A DNA stretch of 64,000 nt from Clitoria ternatea (taxonomy: Eukaryota; Streptophyta; Magnoliopsida; Fabales; Fabaceae). Made by a program: the position numbers and the translations under genes. This document shows positions 1-12,939 of this stretch, piece by piece. The notes under the pieces are model-generated. The model worked only from the letters and a program-made list of their open reading frames with translations, did no database searches and was not told the origin of the DNA. Numbering within the stretch: position 1 is the first letter of the stretch; each line of letters begins with the position of its first letter. The DNA lies in contig CM075673.1 in assembly GCA_037962975.1 (NCBI GenBank), positions 24,226,001 through 24,290,000 on the forward strand. The letters run 5' to 3'.

Positions 1-1155
1 CCGCAAGTTACCTGACTTTATTATTAGTTATTATTATTATCCTTTATTTATTTATTTATTACTCATTGTGAACATCAAAATGTAACTAGAATTATGTTCA
101 TGATGAGAATCGTAAGGCCGAAAACCTTAAAAAAATTATTCTAGGAGGATTAGGTTAAATTACTCAAAATGTCACTTGATTACAAAAGGGCCTAGAGGCT
201 GTAGTTATACAATCAGTGGAAAGGAAAAAAAATAGGGCATTTGATCTAGGCCAAAGATGACGTGGCTATAACGGTATTCGTCAAGGATCAAGGGGGAATC
301 GAGATTCCCTTCATTCCTAAAAAGGAGGAGATAGGGGGTAGCGTGGGGTCCCCCTCAATCTGGGAGGAATAGACACGATCCTCCCACTCCAATCTCAACA
401 CCTTCAAACTCTTTTTCCATTCCCCTTAACCCAACCTCATCTGGACCCCCACCCCAAACACACACATTAGACTCACCCGCTCTAACTCACCTTTTATTTT
501 CTTCCATCTATCACACCTCACTCCTCAATCACTTACCTTGACCTTTTTCGCGTGCACCCCTTTCATACTTGCCCCTCTTTCTCATTTGTTTTTTATTGCT
601 TTTTGATTGGGTTTGAATTTCATCTGATTCAAATTTCATTTTTGATTGTTTAATGATTGGATTTGGATTTTGTTTGATTTTGATTTCATAGTTTGATTTG
701 ATTTTCTTTTTCTTATTATGTGTGGGTTACGATAAAAGGGAATAAATGTGCATTTAAAGATGATAAGGTGGGTGAGTTTGGAGAGATACACTGGAAGGGA
801 ATGTAGTAAAACAAACATGAAACACATGAGACTAAAATAAGTATTTGGCCTAAAAAATTACCTTTTAAAACCTTGGCATAAGTAGTTTTCCTAAAATTAT
901 TAAAACCAATTATTTTAACATTGCTTGAGGAAATAAAAATAAAGAGTTTGCTTTTGTTAGTTGAAATTACATTGGTAAGTACCTTGTTTCCCACTACTAT
1001 TACTTAAAAGATCATTTAGTAACTTGGATTTATATTTCTTCTTTTATTTTGTTTTATTTGACGTAATTTTGAAAAACATATGCATTTTAAAAAATTATTG
1101 AATGGTTTTGAATTACATAATTTTACTATATAATTTATTAGTTTAACCTTGTACT
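1..1155. other. AT-rich intergenic DNA, no gene seen
   Basis: I see no convincing coding exon here. Short open frames on the minus strand between 636 and 994 have no recognisable domain. A low-complexity stretch around 590-720 is rich in TTTGATT-type words. The last five bases (GTACT) are the left target duplication of the solo LTR that follows. Confidence 0.5.
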
Positions 1156-1525
1156 TATAACACCCCCGATCTTCCGGACTCGAATCCCAATGTAATCAAG
1201 ATAATTAATTAATAAAAATACGAATAAATTTTTCACGTTTTAAATATTTCCAAGACACCACCACGATTACATCAAGACTCGAATCATAGAAAACCGAAGA
1301 GTGAGATCTAATAGAATATAACTGGATCATTAAATAGTTTGCCCATGATTGTATACAAAAGTAGTAGAGTTTACAGCGGAAGAAGAATATGTATACAGGG
1401 CACACGCCTAGTCCTATATATGAAGATATGAGAAAAGGCTCGGCAAAGCATGCAAGCATACAACACTAGCCTATTAGGCCATAACTAATCTTATACATAA
1501 ATCATAAACATGCAATGCCTAATAT

Positions 1526-1529
<4 letters not shown>

Positions 1530-1563
<34 letters not shown>
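1530..1563. repeat. (TA)n microsatellite
   Basis: An uninterrupted alternating TA run inside the solo LTR. Confidence 0.95.
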
Positions 1564-1570
<7 letters not shown>

Positions 1571-3801
1571 GTCATGCATAATACATCTCCAATGTCCACA
1601 ATTTTATAATTGACCACATTCGATTCAACCTTAAAGTCATAAATCTTCAACACATGTACATTCCCAAAGTGGCTACATAATCAACACCATTATATCCATC
1701 TATTGGGTATGAATCCCAATACCCCCAATACTCATACATCATCCGTATTGGTACAAATTCATAAATTCATCCATTAACATCAATAAATAATAACATCACC
1801 ATATCCATTATATACACGACACAATAAATTACAATACTGCCGGCTAAGGCATTCCATTACCACTATTTTACCTTCATAAAAGCTTTACTTTAAAACCATC
1901 CTCATCCCATGACATTCCCGCATCAATACTAAAAGTAGACCACATGGGAGAGTGAGTTATACATTTCAAATGACGATATGAATACAATTGAAATTATATG
2001 CATATGCATATCAACATCATGTATACTTCGCTAAGCACATCGATAGTCATTATAGATTATTAATTCAAAAATATATACTTATTTCATACTTATTCATCAA
2101 ATCATAGCAAAGCAAGCATATACACATCTATCGCATCGCCACAATGGGCCAACATCACCAATGGCGACCATTTAGGTCTTTTCTCAAAGCCACCATGGGC
2201 TATCATCATAATCATCAATCATAATTAATCATGCCCAACATTATAATGGACCATAACACACATATAGTCATATTCAACATCATTTTAGATATATTCATAT
2301 CATTTATTAATCATATGTGGTCTTTTAGGTATTTAATTACCCATCTCATCAACACCATACCACCTTCTCAATCATCATCAATCATCATTATATTCTGGCA
2401 TATCTCCATGCTATATGCAAATGCTCTTATGGCTAATGCATATGCACAATAGAGTAGACAACAAATACGGATCCGACTGTGGGAATAAACACCAATTGTG
2501 GGACAAGCATAGGTGTGCTACTATGCCCCTACTGTAGTAGTGAAATGAGTACACTTATATCTCAATTCATACATACTCAACAACATATTTTACTGGTACC
2601 AAAAAGCTATCGCCCATCTATAGCACTAGTCACCCCGTGACTTGCGGATCAACATGGCCTCACTTGCCAAAAGTACTATGGGCCCCTCCCGAACATACAT
2701 CGAGAGAGCACGTTCCCCGTCGGACACCGAGGTAACTCGCTTACCATAGAGCCGCCCGCCCACTGGTCCCACCACATAGGGTGCCTCATCACCAAACTAT
2801 GGACAGCTTCATGACTCACACACCGAGTCACAGGAGAAACAACAAGAATGCTCGTGCACTGAGCCGCCCTCCCACTAGGCCCGCCTAGTGGAACCCCCTA
2901 ATATTCCACATAGACAGCGATCGATATGCCATGGATGCAATGCAATACAAATTAAATGCATTTCTCACACTATGAATCCTAAATGTCACTCATCAATCAT
3001 CATCATCATCATAATCACCAACACCACCATATATATCTTAGTGGATTTTATCATTGTTGGTTTTAGCCATTATTTTTAAGTTTTAAGCGTGGCATTTTCA
3101 TCTCAATATATCATTTATTATACATGCAAGTCACCACTTACAAACAACCACAATGGCATCACAACATTGCAAATCATCATTAATATTAGTTAAACTTTCA
3201 TCAATACCACCACATAATCATTTCATTTGTCATTGCCATGGTTTCACAACTAGTGTGGTAATACAACAATTTATTAATACAATTCAAACCACACATACAA
3301 GTCTATGCTTGTATCAACTCAATGACATTCACAATCATCTATAATAACAATCATCCTTTATTCAAGGGATTGATCAACAACATCACCCATCATTACCCCT
3401 AATACAATCTCTTGTTTTTACATAATAAAGGGGTTTTAAGTAATAATAAGCTCATGTTAACTTTCAATACTAAGACATGAGAAAAGCTCACTTTTAGTCT
3501 TAATAATAGTGGGACATGTCACGAATATCACCTATTAGTCCCTATTTGATAATCATAAAAAGTTGGGTTTAAAACCCTCTTAAATTTGAATTTTATGACA
3601 CAGTAGGTCCGGTGTTTTATGCCTAATGAGAGTTATAAAACTCCAATTAATGTGAGACTAATTCTCACACCTCCGTAACACAATTATCTACAACTTTCAT
3701 GCAGAAGTCGGAGGTCGAAAATGTCATTAAGGTGCCCAAACAGGCCAAAAATAGCAAAGAAAATAGAGCAGTTGGAAAAATAGACAGTGGCCATAACAGG
3801 G

Positions 3802-3982
3802 CCATGAATCGATTCAAGCTTGTATGAATCGATTCAAGCGTCCTAAAATCTCAAAATTTGACAAACAGAGGGCCTTGAATCGATTCAAACTCGTATGAAT
3901 CGATTCAAACGCCCCTGGAGCCTAAAATAGTGAAAACAACACCTCTTGAATCGATTCAAAGAGTCTTGAATCGATTCAAGAC
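3802..3982. repeat. Three paired copies of palindrome GAATCGATTC, 71-bp period
   Basis: The perfect 10-bp palindrome GAATCGATTC occurs at 3806, 3826, 3877, 3897, 3948 and 3968. Within each pair the spacing is 20 bp, and the pairs repeat every 71 bp exactly. Most copies extend to TGAATCGATTCAA. Sequence between the pairs is only partly conserved, so the palindromes are the best-preserved part of an old tandem repeat. It lies within the solo LTR. Confidence 0.85.
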
Positions 3983-4462
3983 AGCCCTGCTGCTATTTTT
4001 ATGCAGAAACGCATGATTTGTTTTCAACTTCTAACCCTCCTAACTTTCTCATATGAACTCTAAATGCTACAAAATTTTAACCCAATAAATACATATCATT
4101 TGTGACGCGTGCCCACCGGCCTCACTCAAAAATTCTCATAATTGAGGGACTTATGTGCATAAATACGTTTAACTCAATTTATAACGATTTTGGGCAACTC
4201 AAGGATCAATTCTCATTAAAATTTGCCCATTCCAATTCCTACAAGTTATAAACTACATATATGGGCTATTGGGACTATCCCATGCCATCAAAATCACATA
4301 AAACTCTATTTGACCCCTTCACTTCCATGATTATGCATTAAAAATACACTTTATGAACTACAATATGACCCGAACCATCTATAATTCATTTCAATATTGT
4401 TCTTTCATTACAATGCATCAATTCCCATCAAGGGACCACTAACCATTCATCACCATCTCATA

Positions 4463-4464
<2 letters not shown>

Positions 4465-4496
<32 letters not shown>
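4465..4496. repeat. (TA)n microsatellite
   Basis: A TA dinucleotide run inside the solo LTR. Confidence 0.95.
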
Positions 4497-4501
<5 letters not shown>

Positions 4502-5690
4502 TCCAAAATTCAAAAATTTATCAAGCCTATCATTCATCACTTCAACAATTCAAACATTTAATACATTCATGGCAAGGCATTGCATGAGTTCACACATAAA
4601 CATAATTAACAATTTTTCACTCATGCAATTGAAATGTAAACTCCTCTCCTACCTCGAGATAAGAACCGCAATTCAAGTGCTCTGATTGCCTCGATCGTTC
4701 CGCATCATCGTCCGGAACACAATCCTATCACAAACATACATATATATGCTATTAATATACCATCATAAGGCATCATCTCTTAAAACTCATTATCAAGTCC
4801 TAGACTTGTCTAAACCCAATTTATACGCTCATGTTAGGCTTCGGGAATTCATTTCCTAAAACCAAGATTCTCTAAATCTTAAAGGGCTAAACAAATCCAA
4901 CAACAACAATACCATGGCCCTTACCCATTAGACCTCCAAATCATCATGTGGTTTACTACTCGTCATCATAATTCATTTAAATTCATTATAAGCCTCTTGG
5001 CTCCATTCAAGACCATCATCAATCCACAATTTTTAAATGGCACATAAATATCCATCTCCCTAATCCACTATCAATGGTTTACACCCATTATTAACATCAT
5101 CATAAATATCAATAATCAAAAATCAATTTCCTCTAATCACATACATATTCATATGTACTCGTCTCCCAAACCTCAATAATCAACACCAATGCTTCAAACA
5201 TTCATCTCCTCATATAAAATCATTCTAAGGTATCATTAAACATACATTCTACTCACATTTTACACTTTCCCTAATTTATTAAAGTTAGGGTTTCACTAGA
5301 ACCCATCACCATCATAAATGCTTATCAATTTTCTATCTTCTTCCAACCATAAATTCATCTACCACATTTATTTCACTTAGAGCTTGCATTTATGGCAACC
5401 CACTCTAGGGTTTTCTCATTTATGGCTTCTAATAAATACTCATTCACATACATTACTCCCTCAAACCACAATAACTCATAATCATAGCATTTACCCATTC
5501 AAAAATGGTGGGAGAGGCTTACCTTACCCAAAACGAAATGGGTTCCAACAAGAGAGGGAGATGCCAACGAAAATGAAGAGAAGGAGGAAAAAGTCTCCAA
5601 GCTCCAATGGCCTCCTTCTAAGCTCCAACCAAAACGAAATGAAGAGGAAGAGAAATGTGTCACCTTGGCTTAGGGTGGCTTAGGGTTTTT

Positions 5691-5791
5691 GGAGGAGGAG
5701 GAGGAGGAGGAGGAGGAGGAAGAAGAAGAAGAAGAAGAAGAAGAAGAAGAAGAAGAAGAAGAAGAAGAAGAAGAAGAAGAAGAAGAAGAAG
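5691..5791. repeat. (GGA)n/(GAA)n trinucleotide tract
   Basis: About 100 bp of GGA units pass into GAA units. The tract keeps all six frames partly open and produces spurious poly-Glu, poly-Arg and poly-Leu frames. It lies inside the solo LTR and I do not treat it as coding. Confidence 0.95.
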
Positions 5792-6203
5792 AGGAAATAA
5801 GAGAGGAAGGAGAAGCAATGTGTTTGCCCAAAATGAGAGAAGAGGGTTACGGGAATGAAAAAGGGAAAAAGGGTTTTTAGTTTTAAGTTTAACATATAGG
5901 ACCTCCATTCGGGCTCAATACTATATCCAAAAATTATTCCGAAGACATATTCAGATTCCCAATAATATTCTTAATAGCCCTGACCAACGGTATCTCAATC
6001 GGAGATACTTGGTTCGACACACATATTTTAAACGGGTAAAATTTTAACTCCTTAAATCTCAATAAATTATAAATATCTATAATAAATCCTAATTTAATTA
6101 TTTCCAAAAAAAAATTTGGGACACTCATTAACCCATGTATAATTATTTAATATTTATTCCTCATATTTAATTATTTTTATAAAATTCAGGATGTTACAGT
6201 ACT

Positions 6204-6745
6204 TCTCTCTCTCATTGGTTATTCGGTTATTACACTTCATTATAGTCATTTATTTAAAGAGTAAGTGTAGTAAAATATGTAACAAATATTTTTTTGAACT
6301 CCTAAAATGACTCATAAAAACAAATAATTTTTTCAAACTTGTGTCAAATAAGAAAGAATGAGGGGTATGTAATACATTTACTTGTATTGTATGACATATA
6401 CGGTGGAGGAGTTTATTTTTAAAAAAAAAAAAACTAGTTCTTTTTATAAGACAAGTATAACATATATATGTCCCTTAATATAAGACTTCTTTTAGAAATT
6501 TTTTTGTCTCTTGATACAAAATTCTTTTTAGAATTTTCATATCTTTAATTATTAATTTTTCTTATTTATCTTAATTAATTAACTTAGATGTTTTACATGT
6601 ATACATATATTCTAAATTACCAAGGGCATTCAATTAAGTTTGTGTAAATAAAACTGTAATGTCACATTATTTTTTAAAGAATCTTGTTAACCAGCGCCAT
6701 TCCTTAAGGGTGTTGTTTAAATAATAAAAAATGGAAATTTTTTTA
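6204..6745. other. AT-rich spacer, no gene seen
   Basis: Strongly AT-rich DNA with poly-A and poly-T runs between the solo LTR and a Stowaway MITE. I see no coding or RNA gene signal. Confidence 0.5.
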
Positions 6746-7021
6746 TACTACCTCTAGTTCTAAATATAAGCAAAAGTAATTAATTTCATACATATTAAGA
6801 ATAATTATTGAAAGTAGTTATTTGCATAAATATTATTAAATATTTGATAATATCTTAAAATACTCATAATATCATTTATTACATAAAACATTAGTTTTAT
6901 TGTAAATATATGAGGACATATTTGGTAGGTAGACATTGACATTGGAGAGTATATTTTTGTTTATATTAAAGGAACAAAAAATTCTACTAAAATTTACTTA
7001 TATTTGAAATCAAAGGCAGTA
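6746..7021. mobile_element. Stowaway-like MITE (Tc1/mariner type)
   Basis: The ends form inverted repeats of the plant Stowaway type. The left reads TACTACCTCTAGTTCTAAAT and then ATAAGCAAA. The reverse complement of the right reads TACTGCCTTTGATTTCAAAT and then ATAAGTAAA. Both ends begin and finish with TA, the expected target. The interior is AT-rich and non-coding. A second copy, split by another insertion, lies at 34655-35483. Confidence 0.7.
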
Positions 7022-7708
7022 AGATTAACTAGAAATTAGTGGAGATGGGTATTAATGGTATTTTTTAATATAAAAAATTATTTCTTTAACTAGTATCCCA
7101 AGGGAACTAATTAACATTTTAAAAGAAACTAATACTGATAATCACCATTTAACTATTTTTATTAGTCATGATGATTCAGTTAATTTCACATGAGATCAAA
7201 TGAAGCTTCTTTTAATCACAAATATCTTCCATTGAAGGTAACCCTATCTAAGTTTGGGACATTCATATCATGATTCAGTTCTTCCAATATTGACTTTTTT
7301 TACTCATAAGATTTAAATTCAAGACTTTGTTTAACAAAATCAACCATACATTACTTTTTTATCTACAAATATAAGTTGTTAGTCAATTGTTATAAATGTT
7401 AGCAGGAGAATTTGAATCTATGACCTCCCCTCTTACCTTTTCCTGTCTCATGTTTCCCTTCTCTCAATTATTAGATCCCTTGATATCCCTATTGACTCTG
7501 TATTACTTGAATCAATCATTATATGAATATGTGAGATTTATCGATAAAATTAATGCAAAAAAAACTATCACCAATAACCGTTCAATAGTGTTTGTTATAC
7601 TTAACAGGACTTACCAACCTAGGGGAAAATATATTTTTAATAGAAATAAATATGAGGAATGAGATGCCCCATAAGTCCTTCCTAAGGAGACCATTCAAAG
7701 AACTAGAA
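7022..7708. other. Spacer, no gene seen
   Basis: AT-rich DNA. One plus-strand open frame (7396-7662) and an overlapping one have no recognisable domain and no splice context, so I do not call a gene. Confidence 0.45.
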
Positions 7709-8331
7709 CTGGGTATACAGGCCCGGGCTCATGGGCCAACCCATTTAACCCACTTTTACGCGAGTTGTGGGTTGAAAAAAAGATGACCATTTAAAATGCG
7801 GGCTCACAGACTGAGCCTGTTTAACCCGCGGGTTAAATAGGTCTAACCCACGGGCTTACGGGCCAACCCGCGGGTCAATATATATTTAAATTTTTTATTT
7901 TATTTTTTATATATTTCACTTTCACACCACACTTTTTATAAAAAATGAATAATTTCTAACCTAAGATGATGTTATATCATTATTCCTTATATTGAAATAT
8001 GAGAAAGTTAATATTTAAATTTCATTGGTTTCTAATTTATTGGAAATTAGTTATGAAGGTTCCTAATTTTGAATGATTAAATATTTAAAATTATATGTGG
8101 CTTAAGTTTCATTAAATAATATGTGTTTTGGACTAAATCTTAATAATTTTAAACCAAAAAAGTAGAAAAAAGTAAAAAAAAATATATGCGGGCTAGCCCA
8201 CGGGCTCGCGATCCTTACACGGTCCTGAAAAAATTAGCTCATTTAAAATGCGGGCTCATGCGGGTTAGCCCATTGCGGGGTGGGTTTGTGCGGGTTGGCC
8301 CGTTAAGGGGTGGGCCGACCCATATACCCAG
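7709..8331. mobile_element. Foldback/hAT-like MITE rich in GGGCC words
   Basis: The ends are CTGGGTATA and TATACCCAG, followed inward by GC-rich arms such as GGGCCAACCC. The right arm is an imperfect reverse complement (GGGTTGGCCCG). The arms enclose an AT-rich core. This matches the common plant MITE type with GGGCCGACCC-rich subterminal regions, usually assigned to hAT. No clear 8-bp target duplication survives, so the exact ends are uncertain. Confidence 0.5.
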
Positions 8332-8439
8332 CTATACAAAAAAACTAGGGCAATGTTGAAGAATATAAACTCTTAGTTGATACAAGTGGCTCTAGTACAC
8401 AAAATGATTAATGTTAAGATTACTCTCCCTACATATACA

Positions 8440-9453
8440 CCACTGATTCACACAAACCAAACAAACTAAAGAAGTTGATTTATTTCTTTAACAATAGGAT
8501 AGCAATGGCTATCCTTAACAATTCTATTTTTTATTAAATTTTCCACAAGCCAGGAATCCATTTCGACAAAGATTCTAATAGCCTTACACTTTCTAGCTAT
8601 TATAAGAGTACACATAACACTGCTCAGGTTTCTACTTGCATTGAAGAACAATAGCCAAATTTGCAAATGAATCCCTTAATCCATCCCCCCTCATGGTTAT
8701 AGATGAGACCACCCCTAAACATGCCCGAATAGACCATCTACGCTACCATCAATATTCAATATTTGATATCCTTTAGGGGGAGGATACCACTTGATATAGA
8801 ATCTTTTTTTTGCACTCTATTAGAACTTTGATAGAGACCCAATTAAGAATGAAAGTATGTTAGGTCGTCTCTCAACCATCCAAGACTTATTTAGGCCAAC
8901 CTTGTCAAGTAAAAAAGTTAGTCTTAAGTTTTTAAGAAGCTTATTTTTTAATTGTTAAATATTATTATTAGAATATTAGGTCATTGGTCTACTCAAGTTA
9001 AAAGTTTTACTTACTTGTTTACAAGAACTCTTAATAAACAGACCTTTAAAAGGGTATAAGGTTAGATCTTTTATTAAATCAGAACAAAAAAAAATCTATC
9101 ATAAATATTTGGTTAAGACTTAGACTTTTAATTTTTAATAGACTTGCTAAAACTTAATAAAACTTGGCCAGAAGTAACTCATTTTCACTAAACCCAATTC
9201 ATGCATAAGGATGGAAATAGGGTTAGGTCAGGCCGGGCTTTGAAAGGCCTGAGCATGGTCTACATAAAATTTTTAAGGCCTGAGCCTGGTCCATTAGCCC
9301 GTCATAGGCTTTTTTTAATGTCTGGTCTGACCTGTTTGAAGGTCTGACCCGTTTAAAAGTCTGTTTAAAAGGCCTGTTTATAGTGAGACTTTTAAAATGC
9401 CAAAACCAACCTAAAAAATATTTGTATTCCATTCCCTCCTATTTTTTTAATTG

Positions 9454-9491
<38 letters not shown>

Positions 9492-10245
9492 TTATGTAAT
9501 ATATATATATATTATTTTATGTTATAAATATATTATATATAATAATTAACAATTAATCTAATTAAATAGGTCGGCTTGTTGGGTTTCAAAGACTGTTTAG
9601 AAAGCCTATGACTTGACCTGTTTAGTTAAAAAAGCTTAAGTCTGGCCTTCTACCTGGCCTATGTAAACTTTAAACGAGTCGGATCATAGACCCCCGACGG
9701 ATGGTTTGGCTCATTTCCATCCCTATACCCTATAGTTGCAACAAAATTCTAGATTTCCTAATGATGACCAGATTCTAAAAATTTCTTTCTATCGAAAACA
9801 AGATTGTTGCGACCCTTCCAAGGAACCAAGAGATAATAAGGAACAACAGGGACCAATCCATCCCTTTCACAGCAAAACTTCAGAGAAGGTTTTGGATGTA
9901 ACCAAGCTTCTCTAGGCTGAAGAATCTGCTCCATTTAGTAGGATTTATGAATCTGTTCCAGAGATAAATTACAGGTTCACAATCATTGAGAACATGCATG
10001 CTAGACTCAGGATACAAGTTGCATCTAGGACAAAGATCATCAATGGCCATATGCATATGCTTCCTTTCTTCATTAGTGCACAAGGATCCGTGGATAGCTT
10101 TCCACATGGCACGGTAATTGAGATTCAAAGGCTCACTGTTCTCATCAGCTTGATGATTCTGAAGCCAATCATAAGCAGATTTAAGAGTGAACACCCCATT
10201 TGTTTTGAGCTACCAAGAGATAATGTCAAGATCAACATCCTATTT
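8440..10245 (-). pseudogene. LINE (non-LTR retrotransposon) ORF2 3' part, broken
   Basis: Read on the minus strand, 10194-9880 encodes a zinc-binding region of plant LINE reverse transcriptases. Visible landmarks are SAYDWLQ, MWKAIHGSL, NEERKHM and a CPRC...HVLNDC cysteine/histidine pattern. Further along the same strand, 8666-8466 resembles the RNase H-like end of such ORFs (IFVEMDSWLVENLI, then HCYPIVKEIN). The order zf-RVT then RNase H is normal for the family. The fragment is split by a MITE (9209-9722), lacks the endonuclease and polymerase core, and carries frameshifts. It is a dead 5'-truncated copy. Confidence 0.75.
9209..9722. mobile_element. hAT-like MITE inserted in the LINE remnant
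   Basis: Terminal inverted repeats GGATGGAAAT (left) and ATTTCCATCC (right) bound a non-coding 514-bp segment. Its subterminal parts are rich in AGGCCTGA and GGCCTG words. A TA microsatellite occupies 9455-9488. A related element with similar AGGCCTGAGCCTGG words is at 60721-61380. The target duplication is not clear. Confidence 0.6.
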
Positions 10246-10260
10246 TGGTGTAGGAATTGA

Positions 10261-11487
10261 TAAGATATGAGTAATAATCTTTTCATAGACGATGTTTCTT
10301 GATTGAGTGATAATATAAAATACTTTTATACCGTTAATACATTTTAGTTAAATTCTGATCGGGTATAACAACGTCAAAAGCAACGATATTAATTTTCAGT
10401 TGAAGAAAAAAAAATGTAACAATGAAAGTTGTAATTTTGACCTAAATGGTTTTGTTATACTGAAAGCATGTTACATCTGCATAATTTTGAAAGTGTGTAC
10501 AACACTTTACAAGAAGGTCTGCATAATTTAAAAATGTGTAATTTACTTGTCCCTTTTACAGTTTTTTTTTAATGAAAAGCAACTGTAATTTTAACATGTT
10601 GGTTTAAAACCTTACTAGTTGCTACATTTAAAAGAAAGTTGACTTTTTACACACTCAATTACCAACTTCATTCAATAATCAATATAATAGCAATACTTAA
10701 TGAATGAAATAGAAACGCTTCTACGCATTAACATGATCGAAGACAATGCAACTCACGAAGTAGGAAAAGGATGTGTTTCAGACTTTTTCGGCACACAAGA
10801 AGACAATAGAGGTTTTTTTGGTTTTATAAATGACTTGATTATAAATATTTTGATATGTTAGACAATTAAACTAAAGTTTTAAAATTGTTTCATACTTAAA
10901 ATAATTATCAAATTTTTTATATTTATTTAAGGAGATGAGTTTTTTCCATTCAATCATACTCATATATTACATAATAAAATTTAGTTCAAGAAATTATCTT
11001 ATCTCTATAAAATTATTACTATTTTCGTGCCTAAACAAAAGTTTTGTTTCTTAATATAAAATATTCTTTCAAATTTCATGTCATTAATTATTCTTTGAGC
11101 AAAATACCTCTATTGATCTATAATTTTTTTTAGAATCAATGTAAGAATAAATGAGAAACATTTTCTATGATAATTGGGTAGTAAGAGAAGAGAGATTAGA
11201 AAGAATAATTAGAGAAAGTTGAATGATGAATCATAATCATTAAATTTTATAAAACTACAACAAATTTAAAACAAATGTAATAATTTTAACTAAATTAATT
11301 TTTTTAACGCGTAAAAAAGAAAAGGAAAAACAAAAACAAACTACCTTCTCATCTTGCTATAAGAGTTTTTTCCCTTCAATTTTTAATATGATTTTTATAA
11401 TATGTAATTGTTATTTTTTTCAATTGATATATTTATTAATTATACTTTCTCCAATATCCATAGAACATGAACCACTGACCTTAAAAA
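10261..11487. other. AT-rich spacer, no gene seen
   Basis: No recognisable coding region. Poly-A and poly-T rich DNA that may include decayed MITEs. Confidence 0.45.
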
Positions 11488-12072
11488 AACAATCAACACG
11501 TTTAATATATACAAGTAAGAATGTATCGTAAAAATATAAAAAGTATTTTAGTTTGATAAGTATTTATTTTAATAATTAAGTCAATTATATTAGAATCTAT
11601 TTTGATATCTGGATGTAGTTATATAAAAAGAATTATTTAAATAATTTGTTTTATTTGGATTGTATTAGAAAATACTTTTTAAGTTTATAATTATTAAAAT
11701 AAACATGAGAAGATGCAAGGGTTAAATAAGAAAAGAAATGAATGTATAGTAGCTAGAAATAAATACATTTTTATAATTAAAATCTAAAAAAAATAAGATT
11801 ATGATTATATTCATTTTCGTTTTAAAAAATAATCTAATAAATTATAATCTACATTTTACAGAATACCAAAACATGGAAATAAGTATTTTTTGTGGAAATA
11901 AAAAATAAATACTTAAAAACATTCTCAAACACAATAAAATAATTAATTTATTTTAATGTATATGAAGTTAGTTAATTGTGTCTAATAAAATGATAATCAA
12001 GAATATAAATTATTTTCATGAATTTTGTTAACCTCAATTTAAGCTATTAAAATAAGAGTGTCGCGGTTCAGA
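11488..12072. repeat. 585-bp flank duplication, copy 1 (left of CACTA element)
   Basis: This segment is repeated in the same orientation at 26296-26880 without any length difference. By eye the only mismatch is A at 12000 against G at 26808. Copy 1 ends GTTCAGA directly against the CACTA terminus. Copy 2 ends with the same GTTCAGA and runs into other flanking DNA. The interior is AT-rich and non-coding and includes MITE-like sequence. Confidence 0.9.
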
Positions 12073-12099
12073 CACTACTAGAAAAATGGCTAATAGCTA

Positions 12100-12920
12100 C
12101 AACCAATTAGCGACCGCCACATACCGTCGCTAATTAGTGACCGCGTTAGCGACCACAAAATGAAAGCGACCTGGAACACGAAACATAGTGACCACATCCG
12201 CGACCGATATCTCACCGTCGCTAAATTTGGTAAAGAACCGTCGCTACCTCCGTCACAATATCATACGTCGTCGCTGACCCGGTCGCTATAGTTATTTCCC
12301 TCCACTTTTTTGGTTTCCCTCCAATGTATTTATGGCGCCAACCGGTAGCGACGGGAATGTAGGGTCGCTATGTCCTCTAATGCATCAGTGACGTCCTCCA
12401 CGACGTCGCTATGGCCACAACGTAGCGACGGTGGTGCTTCGACGTCGCTATGGCCACAATGTCGCGACGGTAGTGTTGTGACGTCGCTATAACCACAATG
12501 TAACCGTCGCTAGTACCGTCGCTAACATTCCCTTTTTTGGGTTTCCCTCCATGTTGTTTTGTTGGCGCCAAATATGAGCGACGGTAACGGCCGTCGCTAC
12601 ATTTGCATTCAACAGTAGCGACGCTAAATACCGTCGCTACATTTTTAGGGTAGTGACGGAGCTTCAAGCCGTCGCTAGTGTTCTGGAAATTAGTGACGGA
12701 GGGTTTTGTAGTCACTATTGTATTTGACCTTCCCTCCGTTATTTTAGTTTAAACCTGGGAATTTAGCGACGGTATCCAAACATCGTCGCTAATATTTCAA
12801 GAGTAGTGACGGAATTGTTTATCCGTCGTTAATGTTCAGAGCCTAGTGACGGATGTGGTTTGCCGTCGTAAACTTTTTATTCTAGTGACGTTATTAGCGA
12901 CGGTCGTATACCGTCGCTAC
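12100..12920. repeat. CACTA left subterminal repeat array
   Basis: Many short copies of AGCGACGG and its complement CCGTCGCT, often as close inverted pairs, occupy this region. In En/Spm such motifs bind the TNPA protein. The motif density keeps one minus-strand frame open (12715-12377), which is a by-product and not a gene. Confidence 0.85.
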
Positions 12921-12939
12921 ATTCTAATAATACTCGAGC

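Larger units (their letters stand above)
1156..6198. mobile_element. Solo LTR, about 5 kb, probably of a Ty3/gypsy element
   Basis: The segment is bounded by TATAACACCC on the left and GGATGTTACA on the right. These are near-perfect inverted termini of the TGTAACAYCC type, with the left TG mutated to TA. The flanking pentamer GTACT is present on both sides (1151-1155 and 6199-6203), as expected for an LTR insertion. The left terminal sequence is not repeated near the right end and no gag, pol or integrase frame is present. A single LTR left by recombination therefore fits better than a whole element. LTRs of this size are known in the Ogre/Tat lineage of legumes, but without internal sequence the lineage is inference. 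It contains TA microsatellites, a GGA/GAA tract and a paired palindrome array. Open frames inside it are not genes. Confidence 0.7.

Noticed and set aside
716..994. 92-codon minus-strand frame near the left edge
   Set aside because: AT-rich, no domain, no splice context.
3802..3982. Regularly spaced palindromes resembling a CRISPR array
   Set aside because: The repeat unit is only 10-13 bp, the intervals alternate between 20 and 51 bp, and the context is a plant LTR.
5655..5908. Poly-Glu, poly-Arg and poly-Leu open frames on both strands
   Set aside because: They are produced by the GGA/GAA microsatellite inside the solo LTR and have no unique coding sequence.
12377..12715. 112-codon minus-strand frame
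   Set aside because: It lies wholly in the CACTA subterminal array; its repeated peptide (ATSxHxRR-like) only reflects the repeated DNA motif.
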